Positions 1 through 8,464 of a stretch of 64,000 nucleotides of DNA are shown here, in pieces. The position numbers and the translations under genes were made by a program. The notes beneath the pieces were generated by a model. It made no database searches. It worked only from the letters and a program-made list of their open reading frames with translations, and was not told the DNA's origin. Origin of the DNA: Verrucomicrobiaceae bacterium (lineage in GTDB: Bacteria; Verrucomicrobiota; Verrucomicrobiia; Verrucomicrobiales; Verrucomicrobiaceae); NCBI GenBank assembly GCA_027489965.1, contig JAIXZA010000131.1, positions 1-64,000 of the forward strand, written 5' to 3'. The first letter of the stretch is position 1. Every line of letters begins with the position of its first letter.

Positions 1-623
1 GACTCGCTCTGCCAGACGACGGGATGCAGATCCTTGGCATTTTTTGGATCGCGACGGTCAGACCACATGATGAGCCGCTTGCCGCCATCGAAGGAGAGAA
101 TGCTCTTCGGGGCGACTTCACCGACAAGGCCGAGTTCCTTCATCGGCGACCATGTTTTGCCAAGGTCCGTGGAGAACGCGTTGCGCAGGTTTCCCGGGAA
201 GTCACAGCCTCCGAAGATGAAGAGGCGCTCGACGCCCTGCGGATCGGTGAGGCGATGGAGCACAGGTGTGGTCTGTTTCACAAACTGCCAGTCCGGCGGC
301 GTCGGCAAAAGCGAAGTCCAGGTGAGTCCGGCGTCATCGCTGCGGGCGAGCGGGCCGAGATGTCCGGCGTGATTCATGCACCACGCCGTGAACATCGTCT
401 TTCCATCCGCCATCAGCACGGTGTCGCTATGACCTTGGTATTCTTTTTCCGTGCCACGGGCGATGATGACATGCCGTGCCGCATCAGCAGAGATGTCCAC
501 GGTCGGGATGGAAATGTCACGCAAGGTGCCCGGCGTAGGCCCGGCGAACGTGGGCACGTCTGCAGCATGGAGAAGCGTGCTGCATGAGATCGCGAGGAGG
601 CAGGAAAGGGATCGGAGAAACAT
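1..623 (-). CDS. Exported sialidase-like (BNR/Asp-box) protein, 3' end outside the window
   Basis: The frame is open from an ATG at 623 down to base 1, giving at least 207 residues; the C-terminus lies beyond the window. Residues 1-21 form a signal peptide (basic start, hydrophobic core, LLHAAD at the cleavage region), so the product should be exported. Two Asp-box motifs of the form SxDxGxTW are visible (SDDAGLTW and STDLGKTW), the hallmark of BNR beta-propellers in exo-sialidases and related glycan-binding proteins. The likely role is recognising or hydrolysing sugar polymers outside the cytoplasm. The sialidase catalytic arginines and tyrosine cannot be checked in this fragment, so enzymatic activity is inference. 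It diverges from the LacI-type regulator at 695, which probably controls it. Confidence 0.8.
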   Translation of the reverse strand, partial: MFLRSLSCLLAISCSTLLHAADVPTFAGPTPGTLRDISIPTVDISADAARHVIIARGTEKEYQGHSDTVLMADGKTMFTAWCMNHAGHLGPLARSDDAGLTWTSLLPTPPDWQFVKQTTPVLHRLTDPQGVERLFIFGGCDFPGNLRNAFSTDLGKTWSPMKELGLVGEVAPKSILSFDGGKRLIMWSDRRDPKNAKDLHPVVWQSE

Positions 624-670
624 GATGGGATAGAACGGGGGTGGAGAAGGCATTTTGCTTCTTGAATGCT

Positions 671-699
671 GGCATGGCGTGTTATGGTAACACCATGCC
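671..699. promoter_or_regulatory. Inverted repeat over the LacI-regulator start codon, probable operator
   Basis: The arms GGCATGG (671-677) and CCATGCC (693-699) enclose a second symmetric pair, GTGTTA (679-684) and TAACAC (688-693), around a TGG centre. LacI-family proteins bind short palindromes of this kind. This one lies between two divergent genes and covers the ATG at 695, so it could act as an autoregulatory operator, as a hairpin masking the start codon, or both. Function is inferred from symmetry and position only. Confidence 0.5.
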
Positions 700-1744
700 C
701 GAATCCACTTCCGCAACTCTCAAAGACATCGCCCGCGCCACAGGCGTGTCGATCATGACGGTGTCGCGGGTGCTGCGCGGGGCACCGAAGGTGGCGGCGG
801 AGAAGCGGGAACTCGTTTTGAAGGAAGCGAAGCGGCTCGATTACCAGCCGGACCCGCATCTGGCACGCATGATGCAGGTGGTGCGCGGGAAGAAGGAGAA
901 GCGGCTGCGGGCTGTCATCGCCGTGATCCGCGAGCATGTGCCGCAGGATGGGTTGCTGGGGCCTTCCTATCAATATGTGCCCATTGAGGACATCCGACGC
1001 CGTGCGCACGGGCATGGTTATGCTGTGGAGGAGTTTTATCTGGGTAAAGATGGCATGACGCCGAAGAAGCTGCAAAAGATCCTGCACGCGCGCGGCATTG
1101 AAGGCGTGATCGTGTCGCCGCAGAGCATGACACTTCCGTGCAGCACGCTCGACTTTTCGTCCTTTGCGTCGGCGACTTTTGGGAATGCCATGAGCTCGCC
1201 TGCGCTGCACATGTGCGCGGGAAACATGACGCTGGGCATTCACATGGCGGCGGAGCAGCTCGCAGCACGTGGCTACGAACGCATCGGCGTAGCGGTGACG
1301 AAGTGGATCGTGAATCGCTCTCAGTTTGGCTACAGCGGCGGTCTGTTTCACTGGCAGCACGGCCTGCCGGAGACGGATCGCGTACCACTGCTGCTGTTTC
1401 CGAGCAACGACATCAGCCGTGGCTTCGACGCCTTTTCAAAATGGATGCACGAGCACCAGCCGGACGCTCTCATCACCTTTGACACGCATGTGCCCGGCTG
1501 GCTAAAGCGACTCGGATTGCGTTTCCCAGAAGACATCGGCTTCGTCGTGCACGACTGGACGCCGAAGATGACCGGCTTCGCGGGCATCTACCAGCAGCGT
1601 GACCACCTCGCCGCCGCCGCGGTCGATCTAGTCGTCACTCAGCTCACGCAAAACGAGCATGGAGTGCCTGAAGTCCCGCGCCAAATCATGATCCCGCCGA
1701 AATGGATCGAAGGACCGAGTGTCCGAGCGCGAGCAAGCCAATAG
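695..1744 (+). CDS. LacI/GalR-family transcriptional regulator
   Basis: A 349-residue regulator. The N-terminal helix-turn-helix is clear: TLKDIARATGVSIMTVSRVL at residues 8-27, followed by the hinge region LVLKEAKRLDYQPDPHLARM. The rest resembles a periplasmic-binding-protein-like effector domain, including a segment such as DALITFDTHVPGWLKRLG and a conserved late PEDIGFVVHDW. It probably senses a sugar or sugar derivative. The ATG at 695 was chosen because it directly precedes the canonical HTH; an in-frame GTG at 641 and ATG at 674 would add a non-homologous tail. The divergent sialidase-like gene is its most likely target, and the inverted repeat over its own start suggests autoregulation. 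The effector cannot be named. Confidence 0.9.
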   Translation: MPESTSATLKDIARATGVSIMTVSRVLRGAPKVAAEKRELVLKEAKRLDYQPDPHLARMMQVVRGKKEKRLRAVIAVIREHVPQDGLLGPSYQYVPIEDIRRRAHGHGYAVEEFYLGKDGMTPKKLQKILHARGIEGVIVSPQSMTLPCSTLDFSSFASATFGNAMSSPALHMCAGNMTLGIHMAAEQLAARGYERIGVAVTKWIVNRSQFGYSGGLFHWQHGLPETDRVPLLLFPSNDISRGFDAFSKWMHEHQPDALITFDTHVPGWLKRLGLRFPEDIGFVVHDWTPKMTGFAGIYQQRDHLAAAAVDLVVTQLTQNEHGVPEVPRQIMIPPKWIEGPSVRARASQ

Positions 1745-1947
1745 GAACGTTAACCCATTAAGCTTTAGCTGGGGTGAGTAACTTGGGATGCTGCCCATGA
1801 TCTTGCCGTGCAAGAACCGTGCGAAGACTTGACACCCTATCAGCCGCCAGATCTCAGCTTGGGGCAACAGCGCCGCCGTCTCTTTGAGTTTAACCAAAAA
1901 TATGTCTCAACAGTGATTCAAGTGTTTTCCAACGGCCATTTTGAGGT

Positions 1948-4095
1948 TCAAGGTTTGAACTCGGCCACAACTTTGGCGCTGGGGACATCCCAGGCGCGCA
2001 GCACGCCGTCTTGATCACCACTGAGCACTAGGTCTCCAGGGCGATTGGTGGCGAGGGATTGCAGGAAGGTGGTGGAGCCGGGGAGTTGCTTGACGTCGCC
2101 GCCGTCGCTGGTGATGAGGCGCAGTTTGCTGTCTCCGGCGCTGGTGGCGATTTGATCGGCGGCGCCCAGGTAGCGGATGCCGGTGACTTCTTTGTCCCAG
2201 CCTGCAACGCTCTTGCGGCGCTCACCCGTGGTCCAGTCCCACACTTTGACGACGTTGTCTGCGCCACTGCTGGCAAGCAGGCGGCCATCAGCCCGCCAAC
2301 TGACACCGAGGACATGATGTGTGTGACCCTCAAAGATTTTGATGACTTTGTCGGTGCTTAAATCGGTGATGCGCACAGCTTTATCAGCTCCTCCAGAGGC
2401 CAGGAGTTTGCCATCGGGGGTGAAATCTAAGGCGAAGATGCTGTCGAGATGACGCTCGGCGTAGTTCTTGGTAAGCTTGCCCGAGTGAATGTCCCAAAGG
2501 GTGATGTCGCCACCGCGAGAGGGCTCGCCACTTCCGACGGCGAGTGTTTTGCCATCGGGTGAAAAGGCGAGGCTGTTCGCGCGGTCAGTGATCAGAGATT
2601 TGCCATCCCCCGTGCCGAGACTGCGCTCAAGGATCCAGGATAGATGGGTGCTGCCGACAGCGATCGGTTTTCCATTCACGGTGCTCCAGGCGAGTGATGG
2701 ACCGACATCGAAAGTGGCGATTAGTTCGAGACCATTCGGTGAAAACTGCAGTGCCTTGGCCTTCTTCAGGGACGTCGCGAGGGCTTGGGTGGCGAGGTTG
2801 CGTTCTGCAGTGGTCTTCTCAGAGTCTTTCTTCAAGAGTTCAAGACGTGCTTTAGCCTCAAGAACGGTCTGTTTGGCTTTCCTCTCGTTCTCGGTGACGA
2901 GTTTGATTTCGTTGGCGGCGTCGGTAACGGCAGCTTCAGCCCGGGTCAGGGCTTCCTGGGCTAGCTTGAGGTCAGTCGCAGCTTTGATGACCTTGTCTTT
3001 AGCTTCCGTCTGTTTCTTTAATAGAGCTGGGTCAGGCTTGGTCGCTGATGCCTGCGTCTCGATGTCTTTGGCAGCTTTGTCGGCGGTGGTGAAAGCGTCT
3101 TGTTTGACCTTCAGATCCGGCTTTTTGGTTTCAACCGTCTTCTTGGCGACTGCGGCCAGCTCGTTGGCTTTTTTCAATCGGTTGCCCTGTTCGGTGGCGT
3201 CGGTCTCAGCTTTTTTGATAGCCTCCTTTTGATAGGTGAGCTCCAAGACTGCCCGAGAGGCGGCGAGCGCGCGTGGTGCCGCCAGTTGCTCGCTCATGAG
3301 GTCGGTCTTGATGTGAGCGATGAGTTTACCACCGGTGATTTCGGTAAGTTTGATGGAGTGATCCGGTTCCTGCTTGGCGCTCAGCTTAGGATGTGTGGGC
3401 AGGGGCACAGCCGTCGTTGTGCTTTGGCGTTTCCATAGTTTCACCTCGCGATAACTTCCTGTGGCGAGACGTGTGCCATCTGGACTGAAGGCGAGAGATT
3501 GCACCAGATCGCGATGAGCGACACCGGGTTGCTGAGACAGGCCGGACTTGAGAAGAGCTACATCGGTGAGTTTCGTGACGAGGCTTTGCGTGGGCAGATG
3601 ATACACGCTGATTTGATTCGCACGGGCTGCGGCAACGAAGTCGCCCAGTGGTGTGACGGCTAGGGCGTAAATGGGTTGCACGCCGGGCGGCAATGGCTCC
3701 CAGGCGATGATCTTGTCCCGCTTGGGGGAGGGGCGCGCGCCTTGATCGATCCAATCCTTCAGTTTGGCCAACTGCGGCGAGCTCAGGTTCACCGCACCAA
3801 CTTTGTTTCCCTTGGGCGGCATCACGCTGTCCCAGGTGTGCGCCGCAGCTTGATAAATGAGGCTGTCGAGACCTTTGCCCGGGATGATGCCTTTGTCGGT
3901 CTCACCGCCTTTTTCCATCAGCGCGGGAGTCTCCATATTCAGTCCGCCCTTGGTGGTGGTTTTGTTATGGCAGGCGATGCAGTTTTCTTTGAGAAAAGGA
4001 TGGATGTCCTTGTCGTAATCGATGACGCCAGGGGCAGCCTGGGCTGACGCAACGAAACCTGAAATGAGGATGGCAAATCGAAAGGTGGATTTCAT
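1948..4095 (-). CDS. Exported c-type haem protein with WD40 repeats interrupted by a coiled coil
   Basis: A 715-residue protein with a signal peptide (residues 1-20, ending AQA). A planctomycete-type cytochrome c domain follows, with haem motif CIACH (C39, C42, H43) and a distal MPPKGNK region. A WD40-like unit near residues 190-225 (LAFSPDGTRLATGS) is followed by about 170 residues rich in K, A, E and T with heptad character (about 262-440). Several more WD40 units occupy the C-terminal half (LAFSPDGKTLAVGS, LDFTPDGKLLASGG). It is the last gene of a six-gene minus-strand cassette, and its ATG overlaps the preceding stop by ATGA, so translation is probably coupled. A role in periplasmic electron transfer or as a scaffold is inferred; no enzyme activity is known for this architecture. 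Confidence 0.85.
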   Translation of the reverse strand: MKSTFRFAILISGFVASAQAAPGVIDYDKDIHPFLKENCIACHNKTTTKGGLNMETPALMEKGGETDKGIIPGKGLDSLIYQAAAHTWDSVMPPKGNKVGAVNLSSPQLAKLKDWIDQGARPSPKRDKIIAWEPLPPGVQPIYALAVTPLGDFVAAARANQISVYHLPTQSLVTKLTDVALLKSGLSQQPGVAHRDLVQSLAFSPDGTRLATGSYREVKLWKRQSTTTAVPLPTHPKLSAKQEPDHSIKLTEITGGKLIAHIKTDLMSEQLAAPRALAASRAVLELTYQKEAIKKAETDATEQGNRLKKANELAAVAKKTVETKKPDLKVKQDAFTTADKAAKDIETQASATKPDPALLKKQTEAKDKVIKAATDLKLAQEALTRAEAAVTDAANEIKLVTENERKAKQTVLEAKARLELLKKDSEKTTAERNLATQALATSLKKAKALQFSPNGLELIATFDVGPSLAWSTVNGKPIAVGSTHLSWILERSLGTGDGKSLITDRANSLAFSPDGKTLAVGSGEPSRGGDITLWDIHSGKLTKNYAERHLDSIFALDFTPDGKLLASGGADKAVRITDLSTDKVIKIFEGHTHHVLGVSWRADGRLLASSGADNVVKVWDWTTGERRKSVAGWDKEVTGIRYLGAADQIATSAGDSKLRLITSDGGDVKQLPGSTTFLQSLATNRPGDLVLSGDQDGVLRAWDVPSAKVVAEFKP

Positions 4096-6122
4096 TTTTT
4101 GGCGACCTCCTGCACGCGAAGGCGCATGGGCTGTGAATAGACGATGAAGGTGGCTTCTTTGGGAGAGGCTTTGGCTGTGAGGTCTTTGACCAGCGTATCA
4201 GTAGCTTTTTTAGCGGCATCAGCGGTTTTGACGGCGACGGTAGCGGCTTGGATGAGTTCAGCTTTTTTCGGTGTCATGTCGGCATTGGCGCGGGCCAACT
4301 GCTCTTTGGCCTTGATCTGGGATTCGATGGCTTGTTTGGCAGCGATGTCCGCCAACGTGAGTTCTTCGACTCCGCGCCGCACTTTCATCTTAGCGGGGCC
4401 TTGAAGGATGAAGCCGTAGTCACCCGGAGCGAGCTTGAGGGCTTTCACATCCAGAGTGAGTTTTCCAGCCGTGGCTTTTGCAGCGATGTCCACCTCAGGG
4501 GCCTTGGTGACGTCTGCGATGAGGCCGAGCACTTTGAGTTTGAGCGCCTCAGTAAACTCTGCATGGCGGATGACTTTAAGGGGGATTTCAAGTTTGGAAT
4601 CTGCGGCGACTTGGAGGATGTCTGGTTTCTCCGATTGGACATAGGCGGGCGCTGCGAGCGTGCTGACTCCGATGGCAGGAGGTCCACTGCTGCGGTAGAG
4701 CGGACTGTCTTTGACCATGTCAGGCACAGCGAAACTGACGAACAAACTCTTTGAAATACCGCTGAGAACGCTGGCACCTGCTGGAGCATCGGCCGTGGCT
4801 TGAAAGGCAATGTAGCCGTGCGATTGGCCCCTGCCAATGAATCCGCCGAGGCAGCTCACGCCTGTTGGCAGATGTTCAGCCTTCAGCTCGATAGGCTCGC
4901 TCAAAGCATGGCGATTCGGTGCAATGACTTCGAGCGCGGTGATGCCATTGCGCGGGATGTTTGAGCTACCAAGGGCGGCTGTCTTGGTTTTGGCTCCGGG
5001 CAACTGCGGATTGATGGCGATGAGAGTCGGGGGTTGCTGGGATTGTTTGAGGATGCGAAGCTCATAAGGATGGATGGTTCCAAAGGCATCGTTTAAGGTT
5101 AGGCGGAATGCGCCGTCGGCTTTGGCCTCATAGGCATAGGAGGGATCTCGATTGAGCACCGCCAAGCTTGGGGCAGGGCTGATGGCAGGCGCATCGGCAG
5201 CTTCAGCCTGTGGGGTGAGTGTGCCGTCAGGCTTGAGGTTTTCGATGACGAGATGCGCATCCGTTGGGTAACCGAGTTGATGCGAATGGACTTCAATGAA
5301 GAATCGCTCCCCTTTTTTAAATGGAAGGTCGAAGCTGTGAGTGGCAGAGAAAGGCGGAAAGGCATCTGCAATCGTCTGGCCGATCTGGATGGGGCGCACA
5401 GTGGCTGGTGCGCTGACAGGTGACGCAATTGGAGAACTGGTGCTGAGAGTGACGCGATAACTGAACTCGTCTCCGATGCGGAACATGAGCTCGTTTAGGC
5501 GGAGTCGGTAAGTGGCATCTGCCGCTGCGGTGAAGCTGAGCACGCCGTGACTTAGGCGTGCGACTTCGCGTCCTGTGGGCTCACTGATTGCGGCCATTAA
5601 TTCGGTGCGCGTGTCAAAACGACGTTGATGAAACGTGGCGGTTATGGTCTGGCCTTTTTTGGCATCAAAGAGGAACCAATGGGGATTTGCCGATTTGAAG
5701 ACGCCTTCAATGACGGAGTTGAGAGAGATCTTTTGAGCTTGGTCGGCCTTGGTGTTGCTGCCGGATGACTCGATCGTGTCGTGCATGCTAATTTCAAACG
5801 CTCGCGGATTCGAGACGCCATAACGACCGACAAAGCGGAGATCGTAGAGGCCAGGCTTCAGATCTGCTGGCAAGGCAAGACTCACAACGTTTGGCTGCGT
5901 GCTTTTGACGGGAATGGAGCGCTCGTTCAGCAAAATGGCGATGGGCGCATCGAGATCTGCACCACGAAGCGTCAGCTCGATCTGGGTGTTGGCTTTAGAG
6001 CCAAGAGGCGTCAGGCTGGTCAGCGTTGGCGTGGGAAACGTCGCCTGAGAAAAAGCGGCAGTCGCCAAGGCCATCACCACCAAGAAGGCGAACGGAAAAC
6101 AAGGCATGGAACGAGAGATCAT
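4092..6122 (-). CDS. Exported protein with Ig/TIG-like and pre-peptidase C-terminal-like domains
   Basis: The product is about 676 residues. The signal peptide (MPCFPFAFLVVMALATAAFS) supports a start at 6122 or 6107; a start at 6182 would add a basic N-terminal tail. After the signal comes a TIG-like segment (LTSLTPLGSKANTQIELTLR) and a PPC-like region (VIEGVFKSANPHWFLFDAKK with the later ATYRLRLNE). The C-terminal 100 residues form an alanine/lysine-rich helical stretch. In PVC bacteria such proteins accompany DUF1501/DUF1549 genes and are often labelled serine protease, but no catalytic triad is visible. Its stop overlaps the ATG of the haem/WD40 gene. A role in binding or presenting substrates for the cassette is only inferred. 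Confidence 0.7.
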   Translation of the reverse strand: MISRSMPCFPFAFLVVMALATAAFSQATFPTPTLTSLTPLGSKANTQIELTLRGADLDAPIAILLNERSIPVKSTQPNVVSLALPADLKPGLYDLRFVGRYGVSNPRAFEISMHDTIESSGSNTKADQAQKISLNSVIEGVFKSANPHWFLFDAKKGQTITATFHQRRFDTRTELMAAISEPTGREVARLSHGVLSFTAAADATYRLRLNELMFRIGDEFSYRVTLSTSSPIASPVSAPATVRPIQIGQTIADAFPPFSATHSFDLPFKKGERFFIEVHSHQLGYPTDAHLVIENLKPDGTLTPQAEAADAPAISPAPSLAVLNRDPSYAYEAKADGAFRLTLNDAFGTIHPYELRILKQSQQPPTLIAINPQLPGAKTKTAALGSSNIPRNGITALEVIAPNRHALSEPIELKAEHLPTGVSCLGGFIGRGQSHGYIAFQATADAPAGASVLSGISKSLFVSFAVPDMVKDSPLYRSSGPPAIGVSTLAAPAYVQSEKPDILQVAADSKLEIPLKVIRHAEFTEALKLKVLGLIADVTKAPEVDIAAKATAGKLTLDVKALKLAPGDYGFILQGPAKMKVRRGVEELTLADIAAKQAIESQIKAKEQLARANADMTPKKAELIQAATVAVKTADAAKKATDTLVKDLTAKASPKEATFIVYSQPMRLRVQEVAKK

Positions 6123-6201
6123 AAGCGGTGGGCTGGTCCTGCGTAACGGTTTGAATGGACGAACGAGAGCAGGGACGCTCAAGCTGACTGGGCGTTTTCG
6201 A

Positions 6202-8397
6202 TCAATGATTGAAGAGAAACTCTTTCGTGTTCAGCAGCGCCCACAAGATGTCTTCATAAGCCTCTTTTTTGCCTTTCAAGGCTTCTTCGCCGGTCTTGCC
6301 GATCATCTTCTTGTCGAGATGACTGTGGGCTAACTTCACTTCGGCAGGACTCGGCTCGCGGCTGAGAGCGATGTGATAAAGGTCGGTGATTTTGTCGTCA
6401 TCTGGGCGTGCATCTTGGGTCAACCTGTCAGCGCGGCCCTTGCCACGCGAGAGCTGAGTTTGAATGTCGGCTGCGTTCAGTAAGTGCAGGCTCTGCGCAA
6501 GGCTGGACTCTTGCGTGCGCTCACACTCACAGGCGCTGGAGGAATCGGGACGACCAAAGACGCTGAGGAAGTAGGTGCTTTGATTGTAGCTATTGTCCGG
6601 CAGAGCCACGGCGCGGGTTCCAGCGGCCTGACCGGCAAAAGTGCTTTCGACATCGAGCAGCGTGTTCACGGCGTCATAAAGAACCTCGGCATTGAGACGT
6701 TTCGGATAATAGCGGCTGAAGTTCTGGCGGTCTTTGGCATTGTGCGCATTGGGCACAGCGCTGAGCTGGTAAGTGGTGCTAGTGACCAGGGTGCGGATGA
6801 GTTTTTTCATGTCATAACCACTCTTGACGAAGTCCGTGGCGAGGGCATTGAGAAGCTCGGGGTTGACCGGCGGATTGGTCTCACGCATGTCGTCCTCGGG
6901 TTCGACAAGACCGCGATTGAAGAAGTGTTTCCAGTAACGATTCACCAGCGTGTGGGCGAAGAATGGATTGTCCTTCGCACTCATCCAGTCAGCCAGAACA
7001 TGACGCGGGTCCTGCTCTGGCTTCAGCTTCAAAGCGCTGCCGCCTAGACTTGTCGGCATGACTGCTGCCTTCGTGCGGATATTCGTGGTCTGTGCGATGC
7101 CGCGTTTATGAAAGACGATCTCTTCACCCACGAAGCTGGAAGACTTGCGCGCAACGTTGCTGAAAAAGGCAGCAAAGCCGTAGTAGTCCTGCTGGCTCCA
7201 CTTTTCAAAGGGATGATGATGGCACTGGGCACACTGCATGCGGGTGCCGAGAAAGAGCTGAGCCACGTCCTCCATCTGCTGCTTCATTTCTTTGACCTGT
7301 CGATACCAGGCCACGGGCGGATTCTGCTCTAGATCACCCGCTGCTGCGACGACTTGGTGCACGAACTGGTCATAAGGTTTGTTATCCGCCAGGCTATCGC
7401 GGATCCATGAATGAAAGAGGTAACTGCCACGCGCATACGTGGGCTGTGTGCGCTGGTTCCGCAGCAGGGCGCTCCATTTATTCGCAAAATATTCGGCGTA
7501 TTCTGGGCTGTCGAGCAGGCGGTCGGTGAGGGCTGCCCGCTTGCGGATGTCTTTGGAAGCGATGAAGTCCTTCATCTCTTCGGCGGTGGGCAGACGGCCC
7601 GTGAGATCGAGAGTGACACGGCGGATGAAGGTGCCGTCATCGGAGATCGCAGAAGGTGGCATACCGATGGTCTTCAGTTTGGCAAAGACGAGGTCATCCA
7701 CAAAGTTGCTGATGGGGGGAAGCTGATCAACCGGAGCCCCCAACGGCACCGTCGCCCGGAACGTGGAAACTTTACCCTGATAACGCACCATGACGGCAAC
7801 ATCGCCTGGCAGATCAAAGAGCTGCACTTGTCCGCCCTCAGAGGTCTCTGCCATGGCTTTCTCGTTCGCTTCATAAAGAGCGCGTTTGGTGACATCGCGC
7901 GTGCTGCCGTCTGTGTAATGGGCGGTGACCTTGAGCTGTTGCGCGCCTTTCAATGGCATGGTGAGCTTTGCGGGGTCCACACTGATGCGTGCCAGGGTTG
8001 GATCGCTGGCTTTGCCATAGGGCATGCCTTGCCGAATCCAGCGGACAAGGTCAGCGTAGTCTTCAGAAGTGGCCTCCAGCTTTTTGCCGCCACCGTGGGG
8101 CAGCTGCGCCGTGCCTTTGGTCAGGAGCAGGCTTTGTTCAGGCGAGGCTGGGAAGAGGCGGCGACCGCGAGCTTCCTTCACAATGTGTTCGTAATCTTCC
8201 TCCGCCTCGAAGCCAAGCAGCGAAAGCTTGAAGCCATTTTGGCCGCCCGATTTACCGTGGCAGCCGCCGGAATTGCAGCCGCTCTTGGTCAGGATGGGCA
8301 CGATGTCATTGGTAAAATTCAGCGTGCGCGGGGCATCAGCTGCCAAAGCCGAAAAGGACGCAAGCGCGACGATAAGTGTAAGACTTTGCAGGTGCAT
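6202..8397 (-). CDS. DUF1549/DUF1553 exported haem protein with Big2-like domain
   Basis: A 731-residue exported protein (signal peptide residues 1-20, ending ALAAD). An N-terminal haem-type motif of form CX4CH (C41, C46, H47) lies in TKSGCNSGGCHGKSG. A Big2-like beta domain spans about residues 140-215 (KVTAHYTDGSTRDVTKRA). DUF1549 follows, with FVDDLVFAKL, RRVTLDLTGRLPT and a canonical CAQCH haem motif (C389, C392, H393, then HHPFEKW). DUF1553 closes the protein, with NPFFAHTLVNRYWKHFFNRG and SVFGRPDSSSACECER. The family is expanded in Planctomycetes and Verrucomicrobia and has no established reaction. Its position beside three DUF1501 genes is the usual association. A periplasmic redox function is inferred from the two haem motifs. 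Confidence 0.9.
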   Translation of the reverse strand: MHLQSLTLIVALASFSALAADAPRTLNFTNDIVPILTKSGCNSGGCHGKSGGQNGFKLSLLGFEAEEDYEHIVKEARGRRLFPASPEQSLLLTKGTAQLPHGGGKKLEATSEDYADLVRWIRQGMPYGKASDPTLARISVDPAKLTMPLKGAQQLKVTAHYTDGSTRDVTKRALYEANEKAMAETSEGGQVQLFDLPGDVAVMVRYQGKVSTFRATVPLGAPVDQLPPISNFVDDLVFAKLKTIGMPPSAISDDGTFIRRVTLDLTGRLPTAEEMKDFIASKDIRKRAALTDRLLDSPEYAEYFANKWSALLRNQRTQPTYARGSYLFHSWIRDSLADNKPYDQFVHQVVAAAGDLEQNPPVAWYRQVKEMKQQMEDVAQLFLGTRMQCAQCHHHPFEKWSQQDYYGFAAFFSNVARKSSSFVGEEIVFHKRGIAQTTNIRTKAAVMPTSLGGSALKLKPEQDPRHVLADWMSAKDNPFFAHTLVNRYWKHFFNRGLVEPEDDMRETNPPVNPELLNALATDFVKSGYDMKKLIRTLVTSTTYQLSAVPNAHNAKDRQNFSRYYPKRLNAEVLYDAVNTLLDVESTFAGQAAGTRAVALPDNSYNQSTYFLSVFGRPDSSSACECERTQESSLAQSLHLLNAADIQTQLSRGKGRADRLTQDARPDDDKITDLYHIALSREPSPAEVKLAHSHLDKKMIGKTGEEALKGKKEAYEDILWALLNTKEFLFNH

Positions 8398-8464
8398 GAT
8401 GAAGAAAAATTACGTTCTGAGTCTGAGAATCTTGTCGGTGGAAGTCGAGCTTGCAGCATCCGCT

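Noticed and set aside
413..1360. Minus-strand frame opposite the LacI regulator
   Set aside because: Antisense shadow; the plus-strand frame has a clear HTH and the sialidase-like gene uses a different minus-strand frame in 1-623.
1745..1947. Small frames between the LacI gene and the haem/WD40 gene
   Set aside because: Frames on both strands overlap flanking genes or lack start signals and motifs; treated as non-coding.
8250..8280. The CX4CH motif of the DUF1549 protein as a novel haem site
   Set aside because: This CNSGGCHG form is a recurrent feature of this family in PVC bacteria, so it is noted in the gene entry but not claimed as new.
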